Positions 8,601-17,464 are shown, counted from the first letter of the stretch. The stretch: 34,818 nt of DNA from Cytophagaceae bacterium (GCA_031285765.1 JAITVO010000150.1:1-34818); one strand, 5' to 3'. Notes: a model not told the origin generated them from the sequence alone. Translations and numbers: made by a program.

Positions 8601-11600
8601 TATTTATATGAGCGAGGATAATACAATTACCGGTTTAACGCCTCTCAAAACCATTCACCGCCATGTTGAATTAGACCCTGCCGTACCCGGTAACTTCTGG
8701 TACGAGTATGCTGTTGAAGTAAACACCGCAGACATGGCTACCGCTCGCTTTATTTTTGAAGGCGTAAGCGCGTATGGCGGAAACATCTTTATCGACAAAA
8801 TTAAAGTGGAAGAAACGCTTTGCTCGTGGACCGAAAATGTTTATGTAGAGATGCAGTACAACGGCGATTGCGGTGCTGTACTTACATGGGATGCTGTGGA
8901 TGGAAGCAATATATTTAATATCTATCGCGACGATGTTCTTATTGCACCCGATGTTGCAGGAAACACTTATACCGACAACGATTTTACGCTTGGCGAACAT
9001 ACATGGTGCGTAAAAGCTGTTTGTCCGCAGGGTGGCGAATCGGCTGCCAACTGCGTAACCCAAACCTGCGCAGTTCCTATATTTACCATTGTGGCTACCT
9101 CGAATGATAACGGAACCATCACGCCAAGTGGAGAGCAAACAGTGAGTTACGGCGAGGACTTGAGCTTTACCTTTGCGGCTAACGGCAACTACGAAATAGG
9201 CAAGGTGCTGATTGACGGTGTTAATAATGCCGATGCGGTTGTTACTGGCGCTTACACTTTTGAGAATGTTACGGACGACCACACGATTGAGATTGTGTTC
9301 CAAAGAGCGCCTATTGTACCCACGCCCAATGAAGACGGTATTATCTTTATCACCGCCGATGGTTTTGGCAACGGTTCGTCGTGGGAAAACGGAAGCTACG
9401 ACCTTCAGTCGGCTATCAATATGGCAACCTCCGAAAACGAAATTTGGGTGGCTAAAGGCGTTTACTATCCTACCCAAAAGGCGGCACAGGTATCGACCGA
9501 TGCAAGTGGTAACAATCCTGTTGAAACTACCGACCGTCATCGCGCTTTCACTCTCAAAAAAGATGTGAAGATATATGGTGGTTTTGCAGGAACCGAAGCA
9601 TCGCTTGCCGAGCGTATTTTGTCGGCTGAAAATGCTTCGACGCTGAGCGGCGACTTTAATGGTAACGATGCCGGAGCACCTGCCGGAAACAACACCTCCA
9701 TGCACGAAAATGCCTATCACGTTGCGATTCTTGTTGGCGACGCCGGTACAGCGCTGCTGGATGGTTTTACCATTACAGGTGGCTATGCCAATCAGTATAA
9801 CTACATAATGGTTAACGATAATTTGCTTGAACAACGTTGCGGCGGTGGATTTTATCTTGTTAATACATCGCTCGAAGTGCGCAACTTGATTGTGAAAGGC
9901 AACTGGTCGCAGCCCAACGGCGCTGGTATGTTCCTTTACAACTCGTCGCCGGTGATAACGAATGTGCTCTTTACCGAAAATGCCGATAACAACGGAGCCG
10001 GAAATGCTATTTACAACAGAGGTTCGTCGCCGGTGTTGACCAATGTTACCATCGTTGGAAACAAACCCGGCGCATCGGGCAGCGCCATATACAATAACAA
10101 TATTACAGGCGAAAATCCGATAACCTCCTTACCCGTTATTCGCAACAGTATTCTGTATAACAATGGAAACTCGAACAGTGTAAACAACACCAGCGTTACT
10201 TTCGTGAATACCTACGCACAGAGAATGGCAGCTGCAACCGAAGGGCTTGTGTTTACCAACATTAGCGACCCGCTGCTTGAAGCCGATTTCACGCTAAATG
10301 CCATGAGTCCGCTTATCAATGCCGGTAATCGCGTTGTTTTCAACGAAGGCGAGATACCCGACCTGTCGGGCATCACTACCGACTTGGCAGGCAATGCCCG
10401 CGTTGTGGGCTCCAACGTTGATTTGGGAGCTTTCGAGTATCAGGAAACACCACTTATATTTACTGCCGACGCCAACGGCGTGGTTTACGTAACCGAACAG
10501 GGTGCTGGTACAAAAGATGGCAGCAGTTGGCAGAATGCAGCCGAAGGGCTTGCCAATGTGCTTTTTCTTGCGCCAATGATTGATGACCTTACTCAAATAT
10601 GGGTGAAGCAGGGCGTTTACAAACCTGCACACATCTCGGTAGTGTATAGCAGCGCAACCGCTCGCGACCGCGCTTTTGTAATGATTCCCGATGTTAAGAT
10701 ATATGGTAGCTTTGCCGGAACCGAAACATCGCTCGAACAGCGCAACATATCCGAAATAACCTCTGTATTGAGCGGCGACTTAAACGGCGACGACAACGGT
10801 ACCGACGAAATGCTGGCTGACAACGTTTATCATGTGGTACTTGCAGCAGGCGCAATGGGAACAGCCACGCTCGACGGATTTGTTGTTACAAAAGGATATG
10901 CAAATGCCAGCAGTTCGGTAGTTCTCAACGAAGTGTCGTCAATTGGGCAGAACGACGGAGCAGGAATATTTGTGAAAGGCACGTCATCCAATCTGTCGGC
11001 GCCTGTGTTAAGCAATCTTGTTGTTACCGGTAACAAATCGACCGACAGAGGAGGAGCAATGTATCTTGAATACGCTCCGGCTGTTATTACCGACGTTACA
11101 ATCAGCAGCAACATTGCCAGCAACGGAACCACTGTCGGTATGGGTGGCGGAATGTACTTTGCAAGTAACTCGCATGCCACTATGACCAATGTAAAGATTG
11201 TAGATAATACGTGTGTGGCAATGGGTGGCGGCATTTATATTACAGGCAGTACGCCCATACTGACCAACATACTGGTAAGCGGCAACGAGGCACTTGGTAC
11301 CAATACAGGCGCTAACGGTAACGGTGGCGGAATCAATGTAGCATCGGGTTCAATTGTGATGACCAATGTTACCATTACCGGTAACACTGCTCATACGCTT
11401 GGCGGAGGTCTTAACGTTGGAGGTTTGCCTGCTATAGTTCGCAACGCCGTTATTTACGGCAACGAACCTGCCAACATAGCGGCTACTGCTACTGCATCGA
11501 CCTATACCAACAGTTTGATTGGCGATGTCGATTGGGCGACATCGGCTACCGATGGCGGCAACAACTTGACCGACGTTGCCCCGATGTTTATGAACGCAGC

Positions 11601-12918
11601 AAACGGCAACTATCGCTTGGATGCAGGCAGCCCTGCCATCAATGCCGGAAGCAATGCTTTCTTTGAAGCCGGACAAACGCCCGACCTCTCGGCTATCACT
11701 ACCGACTTGGACGGCAATGCCCGCATATTCGAAACCGCTGTTGATATGGGCGCTTACGAATTTCAGCATGTAATTATTGCAACAGCAGGCGCTGGCGGAA
11801 CAATAACACCTGCGGGACACATACAGGTTACCGAAGGCAACAGTTATCCATTTACCATTGCAGCCGACGAAGGTTACAATATTGCAACTGTACTTGTGGA
11901 CGATGTAAACGTAGCCGAAGCAGTTACTTCGGGCAGCTACACGTTTGCCAATGCAAGCGGTGTGCATACCATTCATGCCGGATTCGAGCTGAAGAACTAC
12001 ACGGTTGGCGTAACAGCCAGTCCCGCAGCAGGCGGAACAGTTACCGGCAGCGGTACCTACACGCATGGCAGCCAAGCAACCGTTACAGCCATTGCAAACA
12101 CAACCTACAACTTTGTAAGCTGGAGCGAAAACAATGCTGTGATAAGTAACGAAGCCACTTACAGCTTCGCAGTAACAGGCGACAGAAATCTGGTTGCCAA
12201 CTTCGAACTGAAAACCTTCAATGTCAGCTTAACCATCAACCCTGCAGAAAGCGGCACGGTAACAGGCGACGGTGTTTATGAGTATGGCGCAACAGCATCG
12301 GCAGTAGCCGAGCCTGCTACCGGTTACAGATTTGTAAACTGGACAGAAGCAGGCGAACAGGTAAGCATTAATGCCACCTACAACTTCACCGTACGAAGCG
12401 ATCGCAATTTAACAGCCAACTTTGAAACGATGACGTTCGCAGTAACCTACAATGCGCCTGCCAACGGCACATTAACGGTAACTGCCGGCGGTGCGCCCGT
12501 TGCAAGCGGCACAGAGGTTGATTACGGAACCGTACTCACCATCACCGCAATACCCGAAGATGAATACAAACTGACAACATTAACCGTCAATGGCGAAAAC
12601 TTTGCGAGCGGCAACACACATACCGCAGTTGCAGATGTTGAAATTGTAGCAGTCTTTGATAAGTTAGAAAGCATCAACGGCAACACGCTGTCGAGCGTAT
12701 CGGTTTACGGCAGCGACAAAAACGTTTGCATCGACAACAAAGGCAACGTCAATCTGAAACTGGTACAGATAACCGACGTATTAGGTCGCGCTGTATATCA
12801 GGGCTCGGCAAACACATCAGTTGTAATACCTGTGAATGCAGCCACCGGAATCTACATCGTAAAACTTGTTTCGGAGGATGACAGCGTAGTGTCAGCCAAA
12901 GTTTACCTTACCGAATAA
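5608..12918 (+). CDS. Giant T9SS-secreted multidomain adhesin-like surface protein
   Basis: 2,436 residues. A clear signal peptide (residues 1-25, ending GIYAQ) is followed by a region with beta-propeller-like repeats (about 30-350). Then come two cleaved-adhesin/MAM-like jelly-roll domains (about 365-535 and 900-1080, each starting 'GF.E.F....P..CW') separated by fibronectin-III-like domains. One InlB-type repeat follows (about 1155-1236), then two parallel beta-helix modules of the choice-of-anchor type (about 1244-1610 and 1620-2053) that both read 'GSSW.NA' then 'IWV..GVY.P' and end 'GA.E.Q'. Several InlB-type repeats follow (about 2054-2345, 'GGTVTGSGTY' style). The final ~85 residues form a T9SS type-A sorting domain (LVQITDVLGRAVYQG ... 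GIYIVKLVSEDD). It should be exported by Sec, pass the outer membrane by T9SS and stay on the cell surface. Role in adhesion or carbohydrate contact is inferred from the domains. It stands alone between terminators. Confidence 0.9.
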   Translation: MKSFCLKSGLTLLLLVAAMSGIYAQCNPPINVEVSTNHYPFWSSLSVDWAVPAGTEEAENADGNNSVVIYNRGVGFNTYSVFGKTTFGATSTYDELGSLSSQFQCMEYANGILFVLDKSVTGSGRFGFFEPQTMAVGAGGFYLIGTDLPNIASMAWNPVTSQMYATIWDNNNSSGYGTINIKTGEYTPIGTLPGIFTIAIDNNGDCYAVKIDNTGKFGTVNLATGVFTQIADYTENLGDFQSIEVNRKTNKLYWNRRIVNSSGNTVLYEINKTSGALTAGPTLMGGNFPAISFSIMDAVDDKTPRYNIFRDKTKLNTQPMFTPFYRDLAPESGTFEYCVSAVYANPVCESQEACAEPFVLAGECDAPVALPLTEGFNIPSVFPPRCWTLSSTGSSVWQHTTSGVQPFCSPQEGAGMVYFGSNNANSGTRESLITPRLVTENKDQILSFWMYRNGDNANGADKIDIFVSQTPSTAGLTSLLTVHRSNLLSPQVAADGWYQYFVTVPCAAMDEAYILFEGYSDFGRNIHIDNIQIGDLCVPIQSVTASLYGNGTTLNHAHVTWTAPEAASASLIGYNVYRNDVQIAANVNALEYNDETDLQPGEYVYSVKAAYNNTCGEAEAKYASSLLVVATSATAAAPANVKAETQANDWYDVKLTWDNPTKKDLFYTKAHNNEFGASNGVASTFTVVSRWAPEDLTLIDGLDMTKISFIPAAQACTYTVKIWQGGTAINNPGSLVHQQALTTSSLTIGQWNEITLSAPVPMDATKELWIGIECVVQQGYPIGMDYSVTVKPGYSDLSLWTTGEWMSINNAFDYPANWCLGATVGVGESTEVVLGYNVYRDNIMLTAGGYVSEITYTDRVPGPGSYVYGVSALYDNFSESEHTEITVNVEQSPCETPVTGFEESFENDQFPSLCWESISTDAAPWQRVVGMGIQPECYPYEGNAMVMYNCRRYTEGKTGLLVMPSLETGKRYRLTFWMTRDDAYNWPEFGDPLPDRLNIYMSEDNTITGLTPLKTIHRHVELDPAVPGNFWYEYAVEVNTADMATARFIFEGVSAYGGNIFIDKIKVEETLCSWTENVYVEMQYNGDCGAVLTWDAVDGSNIFNIYRDDVLIAPDVAGNTYTDNDFTLGEHTWCVKAVCPQGGESAANCVTQTCAVPIFTIVATSNDNGTITPSGEQTVSYGEDLSFTFAANGNYEIGKVLIDGVNNADAVVTGAYTFENVTDDHTIEIVFQRAPIVPTPNEDGIIFITADGFGNGSSWENGSYDLQSAINMATSENEIWVAKGVYYPTQKAAQVSTDASGNNPVETTDRHRAFTLKKDVKIYGGFAGTEASLAERILSAENASTLSGDFNGNDAGAPAGNNTSMHENAYHVAILVGDAGTALLDGFTITGGYANQYNYIMVNDNLLEQRCGGGFYLVNTSLEVRNLIVKGNWSQPNGAGMFLYNSSPVITNVLFTENADNNGAGNAIYNRGSSPVLTNVTIVGNKPGASGSAIYNNNITGENPITSLPVIRNSILYNNGNSNSVNNTSVTFVNTYAQRMAAATEGLVFTNISDPLLEADFTLNAMSPLINAGNRVVFNEGEIPDLSGITTDLAGNARVVGSNVDLGAFEYQETPLIFTADANGVVYVTEQGAGTKDGSSWQNAAEGLANVLFLAPMIDDLTQIWVKQGVYKPAHISVVYSSATARDRAFVMIPDVKIYGSFAGTETSLEQRNISEITSVLSGDLNGDDNGTDEMLADNVYHVVLAAGAMGTATLDGFVVTKGYANASSSVVLNEVSSIGQNDGAGIFVKGTSSNLSAPVLSNLVVTGNKSTDRGGAMYLEYAPAVITDVTISSNIASNGTTVGMGGGMYFASNSHATMTNVKIVDNTCVAMGGGIYITGSTPILTNILVSGNEALGTNTGANGNGGGINVASGSIVMTNVTITGNTAHTLGGGLNVGGLPAIVRNAVIYGNEPANIAATATASTYTNSLIGDVDWATSATDGGNNLTDVAPMFMNAANGNYRLDAGSPAINAGSNAFFEAGQTPDLSAITTDLDGNARIFETAVDMGAYEFQHVIIATAGAGGTITPAGHIQVTEGNSYPFTIAADEGYNIATVLVDDVNVAEAVTSGSYTFANASGVHTIHAGFELKNYTVGVTASPAAGGTVTGSGTYTHGSQATVTAIANTTYNFVSWSENNAVISNEATYSFAVTGDRNLVANFELKTFNVSLTINPAESGTVTGDGVYEYGATASAVAEPATGYRFVNWTEAGEQVSINATYNFTVRSDRNLTANFETMTFAVTYNAPANGTLTVTAGGAPVASGTEVDYGTVLTITAIPEDEYKLTTLTVNGENFASGNTHTAVADVEIVAVFDKLESINGNTLSSVSVYGSDKNVCIDNKGNVNLKLVQITDVLGRAVYQGSANTSVVIPVNAATGIYIVKLVSEDDSVVSAKVYLTE

Positions 12919-12940
12919 ACAGTTTTTAAGCATACATGTA

Positions 12941-12974
12941 AAAGGGGGCGAATGATATTCGCCCCCTTTTTTTA
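12941..12974 (+). terminator. Rho-independent terminator after giant surface gene
   Basis: AAAGGGGGCGAAT pairs with ATTCGCCCCCTTT around a short loop, followed by a T-run, about 25 bp after the stop codon. It is nearly symmetric and could also stop leftward transcripts. Confidence 0.9.
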
Positions 12975-13274
12975 TCAAAGATAGGGGTAGAGCGTATAGA
13001 TGATGTTGTCAGGTTAAGGTCGAAAGCCTTTTGTATCACAGCCTAATGGCAATGTCTTGGGTTTGCAAATAAATGGTCATCCTGCACCCTGTAAGGGGTA
13101 AAATAGTTGTTATATTACCCTTGCCTCCGCCAATTTTCAATTCAGGGTGCAAATTCGTCTTGCAATACCTCACAAGACGTTTGTTTCTAACCAATAGAAT
13201 AATGCATAATGAACAATTCAACGGCAAATAAAAATATTATACCAAAGCGCTATCAAACCTTGAACTTTTGTACC
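12975..13274. other. Intergenic stretch with small hairpins between convergent genes
   Basis: No gene supported. Inverted pairs seen: TGCACCCTG (13083) with CAGGGTGCA (13143), enclosing AAGGGGTAA and TTACCCTT, and CGTCTTG with CAAGACG around 13157-13180. These may serve as the terminator region of ddl on the minus strand or be remnants of a foldback repeat. Confidence 0.35.
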
Positions 13275-14261
13275 TTAATCATTAACCATTAAAATCGCAT
13301 CCTCAATAATATTACTAAAAACATCCTTAATATCAAGATGTTGTGCGGCTATTTGCTGGGGAATAAAGCTGGTGGCTGTCATGCCAGGTGTGGTATTTAC
13401 TTCGAGAAGGAAGATGCGCTCACGTTTTACGATGTAGTCAATGCGGACAAAGCCTTTGCAGCCCAGCAGGTCGTAAATCATCGACGAAGTGTTGCGTATG
13501 TTCACAGCAATGGCGTCGCTGATAGGGGCGGGCGTTATTTCGCGTGCCTTACCTGTGGTGTATTTGGCTTCGAAGTCGAAGAAATCGTTTTCGCTTACGA
13601 CCATTGTGAGCGGAAAAATTTCGGATTTCTTGCTGGTTTTGTACAGTCCGCACGTTATTTCGTCGCCTTCGATGTACTGTTCCACAATTACTTCGCTGCT
13701 TTCGTCGAAGGCTTTTGCGATAGCCGCTTCCATCGTGCCGATTTCCATCACTTTGGATACGCCAAAGCTCGATCCGCCTGCGTTGGGCTTTACAAAACAA
13801 GGGAAGCCCGTTTTTTTTGCCACGTCGGTAATGTCGTAGGATACGCCGTGCCGCAGAAGTGCCGAGTTGGCGATGTTAATGCCGAAGCCTTTGAGGTAAT
13901 TATTACAAACAAACTTGTTGAAGGTAAGGGCGGCAGGCAAAACGTCGCAAGTGGTGTGCGGAATCCCAATCATTCCGAGATAGCCCTGCAACAGTCCGTC
14001 TTCGCCCGGCGTTCCATGAATGGTGATGTAGGCGCAATCGGGCACAATACGTTCGTCGCTAACGGTAAACGAAAAGTCTTCTTTTGAAACGGGGTACTCC
14101 TTGTTGTCGATAACAGCGCACCACTTATCTTTTTCAATCAATACGGGATAAATATCGTACCTTGTGCTGTCGATAAACGAGCATACGCCATCGGCGCTCT
14201 TGCGGCTGATAACGATTTCGGACGAATATCCCCCGTATATTACTGCTATTTTCTTTTTCAT
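13275..14261 (-). CDS. ddl: D-alanine--D-alanine ligase
   Basis: 328-residue ATP-grasp ligase that joins two D-Ala using ATP to supply the dipeptide end of the peptidoglycan stem, in the cytoplasm. Visible features: N-terminal IAVIYGGYSSE with the Glu15 that positions the first D-Ala, THGTPGEDG-type loop (residues 80-90, IHGTPGEDGLLQGYL), FVKPNAGGSSFGVSKV (ATP loop, about 157-171), EQYIEGDEITCG, and the metal/ATP site LLEVNTTPGMT near the C-terminus. Length fits Bacteroidota Ddl. It is the last gene of a minus-strand row with the PASTA protein and rluD upstream, an order common in Bacteroidota. A 180-bp gap with a small repeat separates it from rluD, so it may have its own promoter. Confidence 0.96.
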   Translation of the reverse strand: MKKKIAVIYGGYSSEIVISRKSADGVCSFIDSTRYDIYPVLIEKDKWCAVIDNKEYPVSKEDFSFTVSDERIVPDCAYITIHGTPGEDGLLQGYLGMIGIPHTTCDVLPAALTFNKFVCNNYLKGFGINIANSALLRHGVSYDITDVAKKTGFPCFVKPNAGGSSFGVSKVMEIGTMEAAIAKAFDESSEVIVEQYIEGDEITCGLYKTSKKSEIFPLTMVVSENDFFDFEAKYTTGKAREITPAPISDAIAVNIRNTSSMIYDLLGCKGFVRIDYIVKRERIFLLEVNTTPGMTATSFIPQQIAAQHLDIKDVFSNIIEDAILMVND

Positions 14262-14319
14262 ATCAAAATTTATATCAGTTTAATGATTACATAGTAATTG
14301 GAGGACACTGATAACATGA

Positions 14320-14420
14320 TGCACACGAAAAATGGGAAACGCAGATAACACGAATTTTCGCAGATAAAAAAATCTGCAAGAATCCGCGTCATCCGTGTTC
14401 TAAAAAATAATACGTTTTGT
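14320..14420. repeat. Short dispersed hairpin repeat between rluD and ddl
   Basis: GCAGAT (14360) and ATCTGC (14372) form a hairpin with an A loop, flanked by AACACG and CGTGTT words. Fragments such as 'atccgcgt' and 'tccgtgttc' also occur near 24640-24722, typical of an intergenic repeat family. Confidence 0.4.
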
Positions 14421-14445
14421 ATCATATATCTGTGTTCTCCAAAAT

Positions 14446-15510
14446 TCAATCATCCTCGCGTCCTGCAATATATGTTCGCCATCGGTTGATAACCTGCGTC
14501 ATATCGTCGGGCAATTCCGAGTCGAACTCAATATACTTTTCGGTAACGGGATGCACAAAGCCGAGCGTTTTAGCGTGCAATGCCTGACGCGGCAGCAGGG
14601 CAAAGCAGTTCTCAACAAACTGACGGTATTTTGTAAACGTAGTTCCTTTCAAAATCTGGTTGCCACCATATCGTTCGTCGTTAAAGAGCGGATGCCCGAT
14701 GTGGCGAAAGTGGGCGCGAATTTGATGCGTGCGTCCCGTTTCGAGGCGACACTCCACAAAGGTAACGTAACCCAGCCTTTCGAGCGTTCGGTAGTGCGTA
14801 ACAGCAGGCTTGCCCTGTTCGCTGTCGGGAAAAACGTCCATTTGCTTACGGTCGCGCACGCTGCGCCCTATGTGCCCCGTGATGGTGCCCGCCTCCGCGC
14901 CGCTGTCGAAACTGCCCCACACAATTGCCTGATAGTTACGTGTACTTGTTTTATCGTAAAATTGACGTGCAAGATGCATCTTGGCGGCTTCGGTTTTAGC
15001 AACCACAAGCAGTCCCGACGTATCTTTGTCGATACGGTGCACAAGTCCAGGTCGCGGATCTTCGGAGTTGAACCACTCTTGCCCTCTGAAGTACCACGCC
15101 AGCGCATTCACCATCGTACCTGAATAGTTTCCGTGTCCGGGATGTACCACCAAACCTGCTTTTTTATTGATAACAATCAGCGCATCGTCTTCGTACACAA
15201 CGTCAAGCGGAATGTCCTGAGGAATAATTTCGAGTTCGTGTGGCGGATATGCCATCACAATCGAAATCACATCATGAGGCTTTACGCGGTAGTTGGGTTT
15301 TACCGAAATTTCGTTTACACGAATGTTCCCCGCATCGGCAGCTTCCTGAATTTTACTGCGCGATACGCTTTCGATGCGGTTTACGAGGAATTTGTCGATT
15401 CGCAGCAGCGTTTGCCCCGCATCGGCAACAAACCTGTAATGCTCAAACATTTCGTCGGAGCCTTCTGCTTCGTCGAGAAATTCATCCGTTTCAACCGATT
15501 TTTGGAGCAT
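14446..15510 (-). CDS. rluD: RluD-type 23S rRNA pseudouridine synthase
   Basis: 354 residues. An N-terminal S4 RNA-binding domain (about 35-85, RIDKFLVNRIESVSRSKIQ) is followed by the RluA-family catalytic domain. The catalytic motif HRIDKDTSGLLV is at residues 158-169 with Asp161 as the nucleophile. Also visible are VVHPGHGNYSGTMVNAL and the late LETGRTHQIRAH motif. By family it isomerises uridines in helix 69 of 23S rRNA (positions 1911/1915/1917 in E. coli numbering). The first ~22 residues are an acidic extension and ATG 21 (MFEHYRF) is a possible later start. It begins 16 bp downstream of the PASTA gene's stop, so they are probably co-transcribed. Confidence 0.93.
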   Translation of the reverse strand: MLQKSVETDEFLDEAEGSDEMFEHYRFVADAGQTLLRIDKFLVNRIESVSRSKIQEAADAGNIRVNEISVKPNYRVKPHDVISIVMAYPPHELEIIPQDIPLDVVYEDDALIVINKKAGLVVHPGHGNYSGTMVNALAWYFRGQEWFNSEDPRPGLVHRIDKDTSGLLVVAKTEAAKMHLARQFYDKTSTRNYQAIVWGSFDSGAEAGTITGHIGRSVRDRKQMDVFPDSEQGKPAVTHYRTLERLGYVTFVECRLETGRTHQIRAHFRHIGHPLFNDERYGGNQILKGTTFTKYRQFVENCFALLPRQALHAKTLGFVHPVTEKYIEFDSELPDDMTQVINRWRTYIAGREDD

Positions 15511-15525
15511 AATAGTATAATAATT

Positions 15526-16386
15526 CTATTGAAATTCGCTTTCAAAAGCGTTGTCATCGTCAAAAACATCGGTTGGCACGTCGTCCAAAGCAGGCGCGTT
15601 TACACGCAGCAGCGAATCGTTGAGTGTAAGCCACACGTTAATTGATGCGCCAATGTTGAGCATTGCACCCGAAGCCGACGTCGGGGTTTGTCGCCAAACG
15701 AAAGCCTTTGCACTGTCGTCGGGCGACACGACGCTTCCGTCGAAAATAATAGCGCCAAGATTAAGCCCAAGACTGGTTGCCACCTGTTCGGCAATCGGTC
15801 TTTCGAGCCCCATCAGGTTGGGCACTGCCGTGAGCTTGGAACTCAATCCGCGTCCTATCAGCAAATCGACAACGGTACCTTTCGACACGAGTGTTCCGGG
15901 CACAACGGGCTTTCCGTTCAGATGCTGTCCCAGTACCAGATTGGTGTATTCCGACGGAATATAAATCAGCTCGCCCACTGCGAGTCCGTACGATTCGAGT
16001 AATGCCTTGGCGTTTCGCAAACTGTAGTCCTGTAGGTTGGGGATAGAAACCTGCTCGTCGTCCCATGCATTGATAGTAAAAAAGATATTGCGATTTTTTT
16101 TCACATGCTCGCCCGCTTTGGGCACCTGCTCAATCACAACACCTTTTGGCACATCGGCAAGATGAACGGAATCGACGACTGTGTATCTCCACTGATTGTT
16201 CTGAATAAGGCGTTGCAGCTGTGCTTCGGTGAGTCCTGTGAAATCGGGCAGCGGCTTACTGTTGCCATGCCTTGTATATAGGTTCAACGAAAAGAAAGCA
16301 GCAATAATCAAGAATATAGCAATGAGCACAATGATACCCAAGTTTTTCCAAAACGCTTTTGTAATAAATATTTTCCACCACTTCAT
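15526..16386 (-). CDS. Membrane-anchored PASTA-domain protein
   Basis: 286 residues. A short cytoplasmic N-terminus and one membrane segment (about 13-36, LGIIVLIAIFLIIAAFFSL) are followed by three PASTA domains in the periplasm (about 45-112, 113-185 and 187-255; 'VPNL.G....A' type starts such as SIPNLQDYSLRNAK and AVPNLMGLERPIAE). There is no kinase domain, unlike PknB-type proteins. PASTA domains bind muropeptides or PBPs in other bacteria; in Bacteroidota this stand-alone form is conserved beside rluD and ddl, and its precise role is not settled. The acidic C-terminal tail (DDVPTDVFDDDNAFESEF) is low complexity. It is the first gene of the minus-strand row and is divergent from the tRNA pair. 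Confidence 0.9.
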   Translation of the reverse strand: MKWWKIFITKAFWKNLGIIVLIAIFLIIAAFFSLNLYTRHGNSKPLPDFTGLTEAQLQRLIQNNQWRYTVVDSVHLADVPKGVVIEQVPKAGEHVKKNRNIFFTINAWDDEQVSIPNLQDYSLRNAKALLESYGLAVGELIYIPSEYTNLVLGQHLNGKPVVPGTLVSKGTVVDLLIGRGLSSKLTAVPNLMGLERPIAEQVATSLGLNLGAIIFDGSVVSPDDSAKAFVWRQTPTSASGAMLNIGASINVWLTLNDSLLRVNAPALDDVPTDVFDDDNAFESEFQ

Positions 16387-16574
16387 TTTATCGGTTTTAA
16401 TTGCGGTGCGAAATTAATATTTTCTCGGAAATAACGATTAAATGTTGCTTCATAAAAAAAATAATTTCATATAAGTTATATTTTTAATCACACTATATAT
16501 ATCTTATTATATGTAAGTTGTGAAGATATGGAAAAAAAAAAGTGATTTTTTTTCGAAAAAAATTACGTCAGAAG

Positions 16575-16604
16575 TTTGCAGTTAAAAAAAAAGAGTTACT
16601 TTTG
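16575..16604 (+). promoter_or_regulatory. Bacteroidota-type promoter for the tRNA pair
   Basis: TTTG at 16575-16578 and TACTTTTG at 16597-16604 match the TTTG / TAnnTTTG consensus with 18 bp between. The tRNA begins 10 bp later. Confidence 0.75.
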
Positions 16605-16614
16605 CACCCGCAAT

Positions 16615-16687
<73 letters not shown>

Positions 16688-16702
16688 CTTTAAGAAGTGT
16701 TT

Positions 16703-16787
16703 GCCCGGATGGTGGAATCGGTAGACACGCAGGACTTAAAATCCTGTAGCCATTGCGGCTGTGCGGGTTCAAGTCCCGCTCCGGGTA
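16703..16787 (+). tRNA. tRNA-Leu (anticodon UAA)
   Basis: An 85-nt class-II tRNA. Acceptor GCCCGGA/TCCGGGT with A73, anticodon arm CAGGA CTTAAAA TCCTG giving UAA, long variable arm (TAGCCATTGCGGCTG) and T-arm GCGGG TTCAAGT CCCGC. No CCA is encoded. It lies 15 bp after the preceding tRNA under the same promoter. Confidence 0.95.
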
Positions 16788-16793
16788 CAAAGT

Positions 16794-16832
16794 AAAAACG
16801 CTAATAATATGTAAATTATTAGCGTTTTTTTT
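16794..16832 (+). terminator. Rho-independent terminator of the tRNA pair
   Basis: AAAAACGCTAATAAT pairs with ATTATTAGCGTTTTT around ATGTAA, and further T follow. It starts 7 bp after tRNA-Leu. Confidence 0.9.
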
Positions 16833-16960
16833 ATGACTCCTTTTGTCTGTTATTTTCTATAACATTAAAGAATGTAGCCATATTTTGAGGAGTGCTATGA
16901 AAAGTCAAAAATAGAGAGAGAATGACTATTCTCAACTCCATGAGCCATCCTAATCTATAA

Positions 16961-17403
16961 CTGATGTTACGCAACAATGATATAGGGGGAGTACGGATAC
17001 GTGGTTATGTAACACGGATACGTGGTTGTGCAGCATGGATACGTGGTTATGTAACACGGATACGTGGTTATGTAACATGGATACGTGGTTATGTAACATG
17101 GATACGTGGTTGTGTAACACGGATACGTGGTTATGTAACATGGATACGTGGTTGTGTAACACGGATACGTGGTTATGTAACATGGATACGTGGTTGTGTA
17201 ACATGGATACGTGGTTGTGTAACACAGAGCAGCCACTTGTAAATGGTTAACAATTGAAACTTAAAGGCGCTTAAAAGTAACAAACTGTAAGTGGTTTATT
17301 TATCTTGAAAAATTAAACAATGCGTATATCAATCTATTACCTGTTGAACAAAACAGGCAACATACTCACAGCAACACAACAGATGTGCTGCGTAACATCA
17401 GTC
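16961..17403. mobile_element. Element with GTTACGCA inverted ends carrying a tandem array
   Basis: The left end CTGATGTTACGCAACA (16961) and right end TGCTGCGTAACATCAG (17386-17402) are inverted repeats, and the flanking CTATA words also mirror each other (16955 and 17403). Inside are the 21-bp array 16995-17225 and about 160 bp of non-repeated AT-rich DNA. No transposase is encoded. It is related to 4061-4145, 27037-27282 and 30036-30106. Confidence 0.65.
16995..17225. repeat. 21-bp tandem array, 11 copies
   Basis: Eleven contiguous 21-bp units of GGATACGTGGTTATGTAACA plus C or T, varying mainly at A/G in TTATG/TTGTG and at the last bases. The units abut without spacers, so it is not CRISPR. 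Several frames on both strands are open only because 21 is a multiple of three. Confidence 0.95.
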
Positions 17404-17426
17404 TATAAATAATTTTAATGTTATTA

Positions 17427-17458
17427 TTGCATCAATCTGCATTTTAATTGTATATTTG
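17427..17458 (+). promoter_or_regulatory. Bacteroidota-type promoter of a mini-transcript
   Basis: TATATTTG at 17451-17458 matches TAnnTTTG, with TTG at 17427-17429 about 21 bp upstream. A start site near 17465 is expected. Confidence 0.55.
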
Positions 17459-17464
17459 CACCGT

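Noticed and set aside
8671-9834. 387-aa minus-strand ORF inside the giant surface gene
   Set aside because: It is a shadow frame antisense to clear beta-helix domains and shows no recognisable domain.
16995-17225. CRISPR array
   Set aside because: The 21-bp units abut with no spacers and vary only slightly; no cas genes are in the window.
16950-17250. Open frames on both strands through the array (89-92 aa)
   Set aside because: They are open because the period is 21 bp; four frames are open at once and none has a start signal or a known product.
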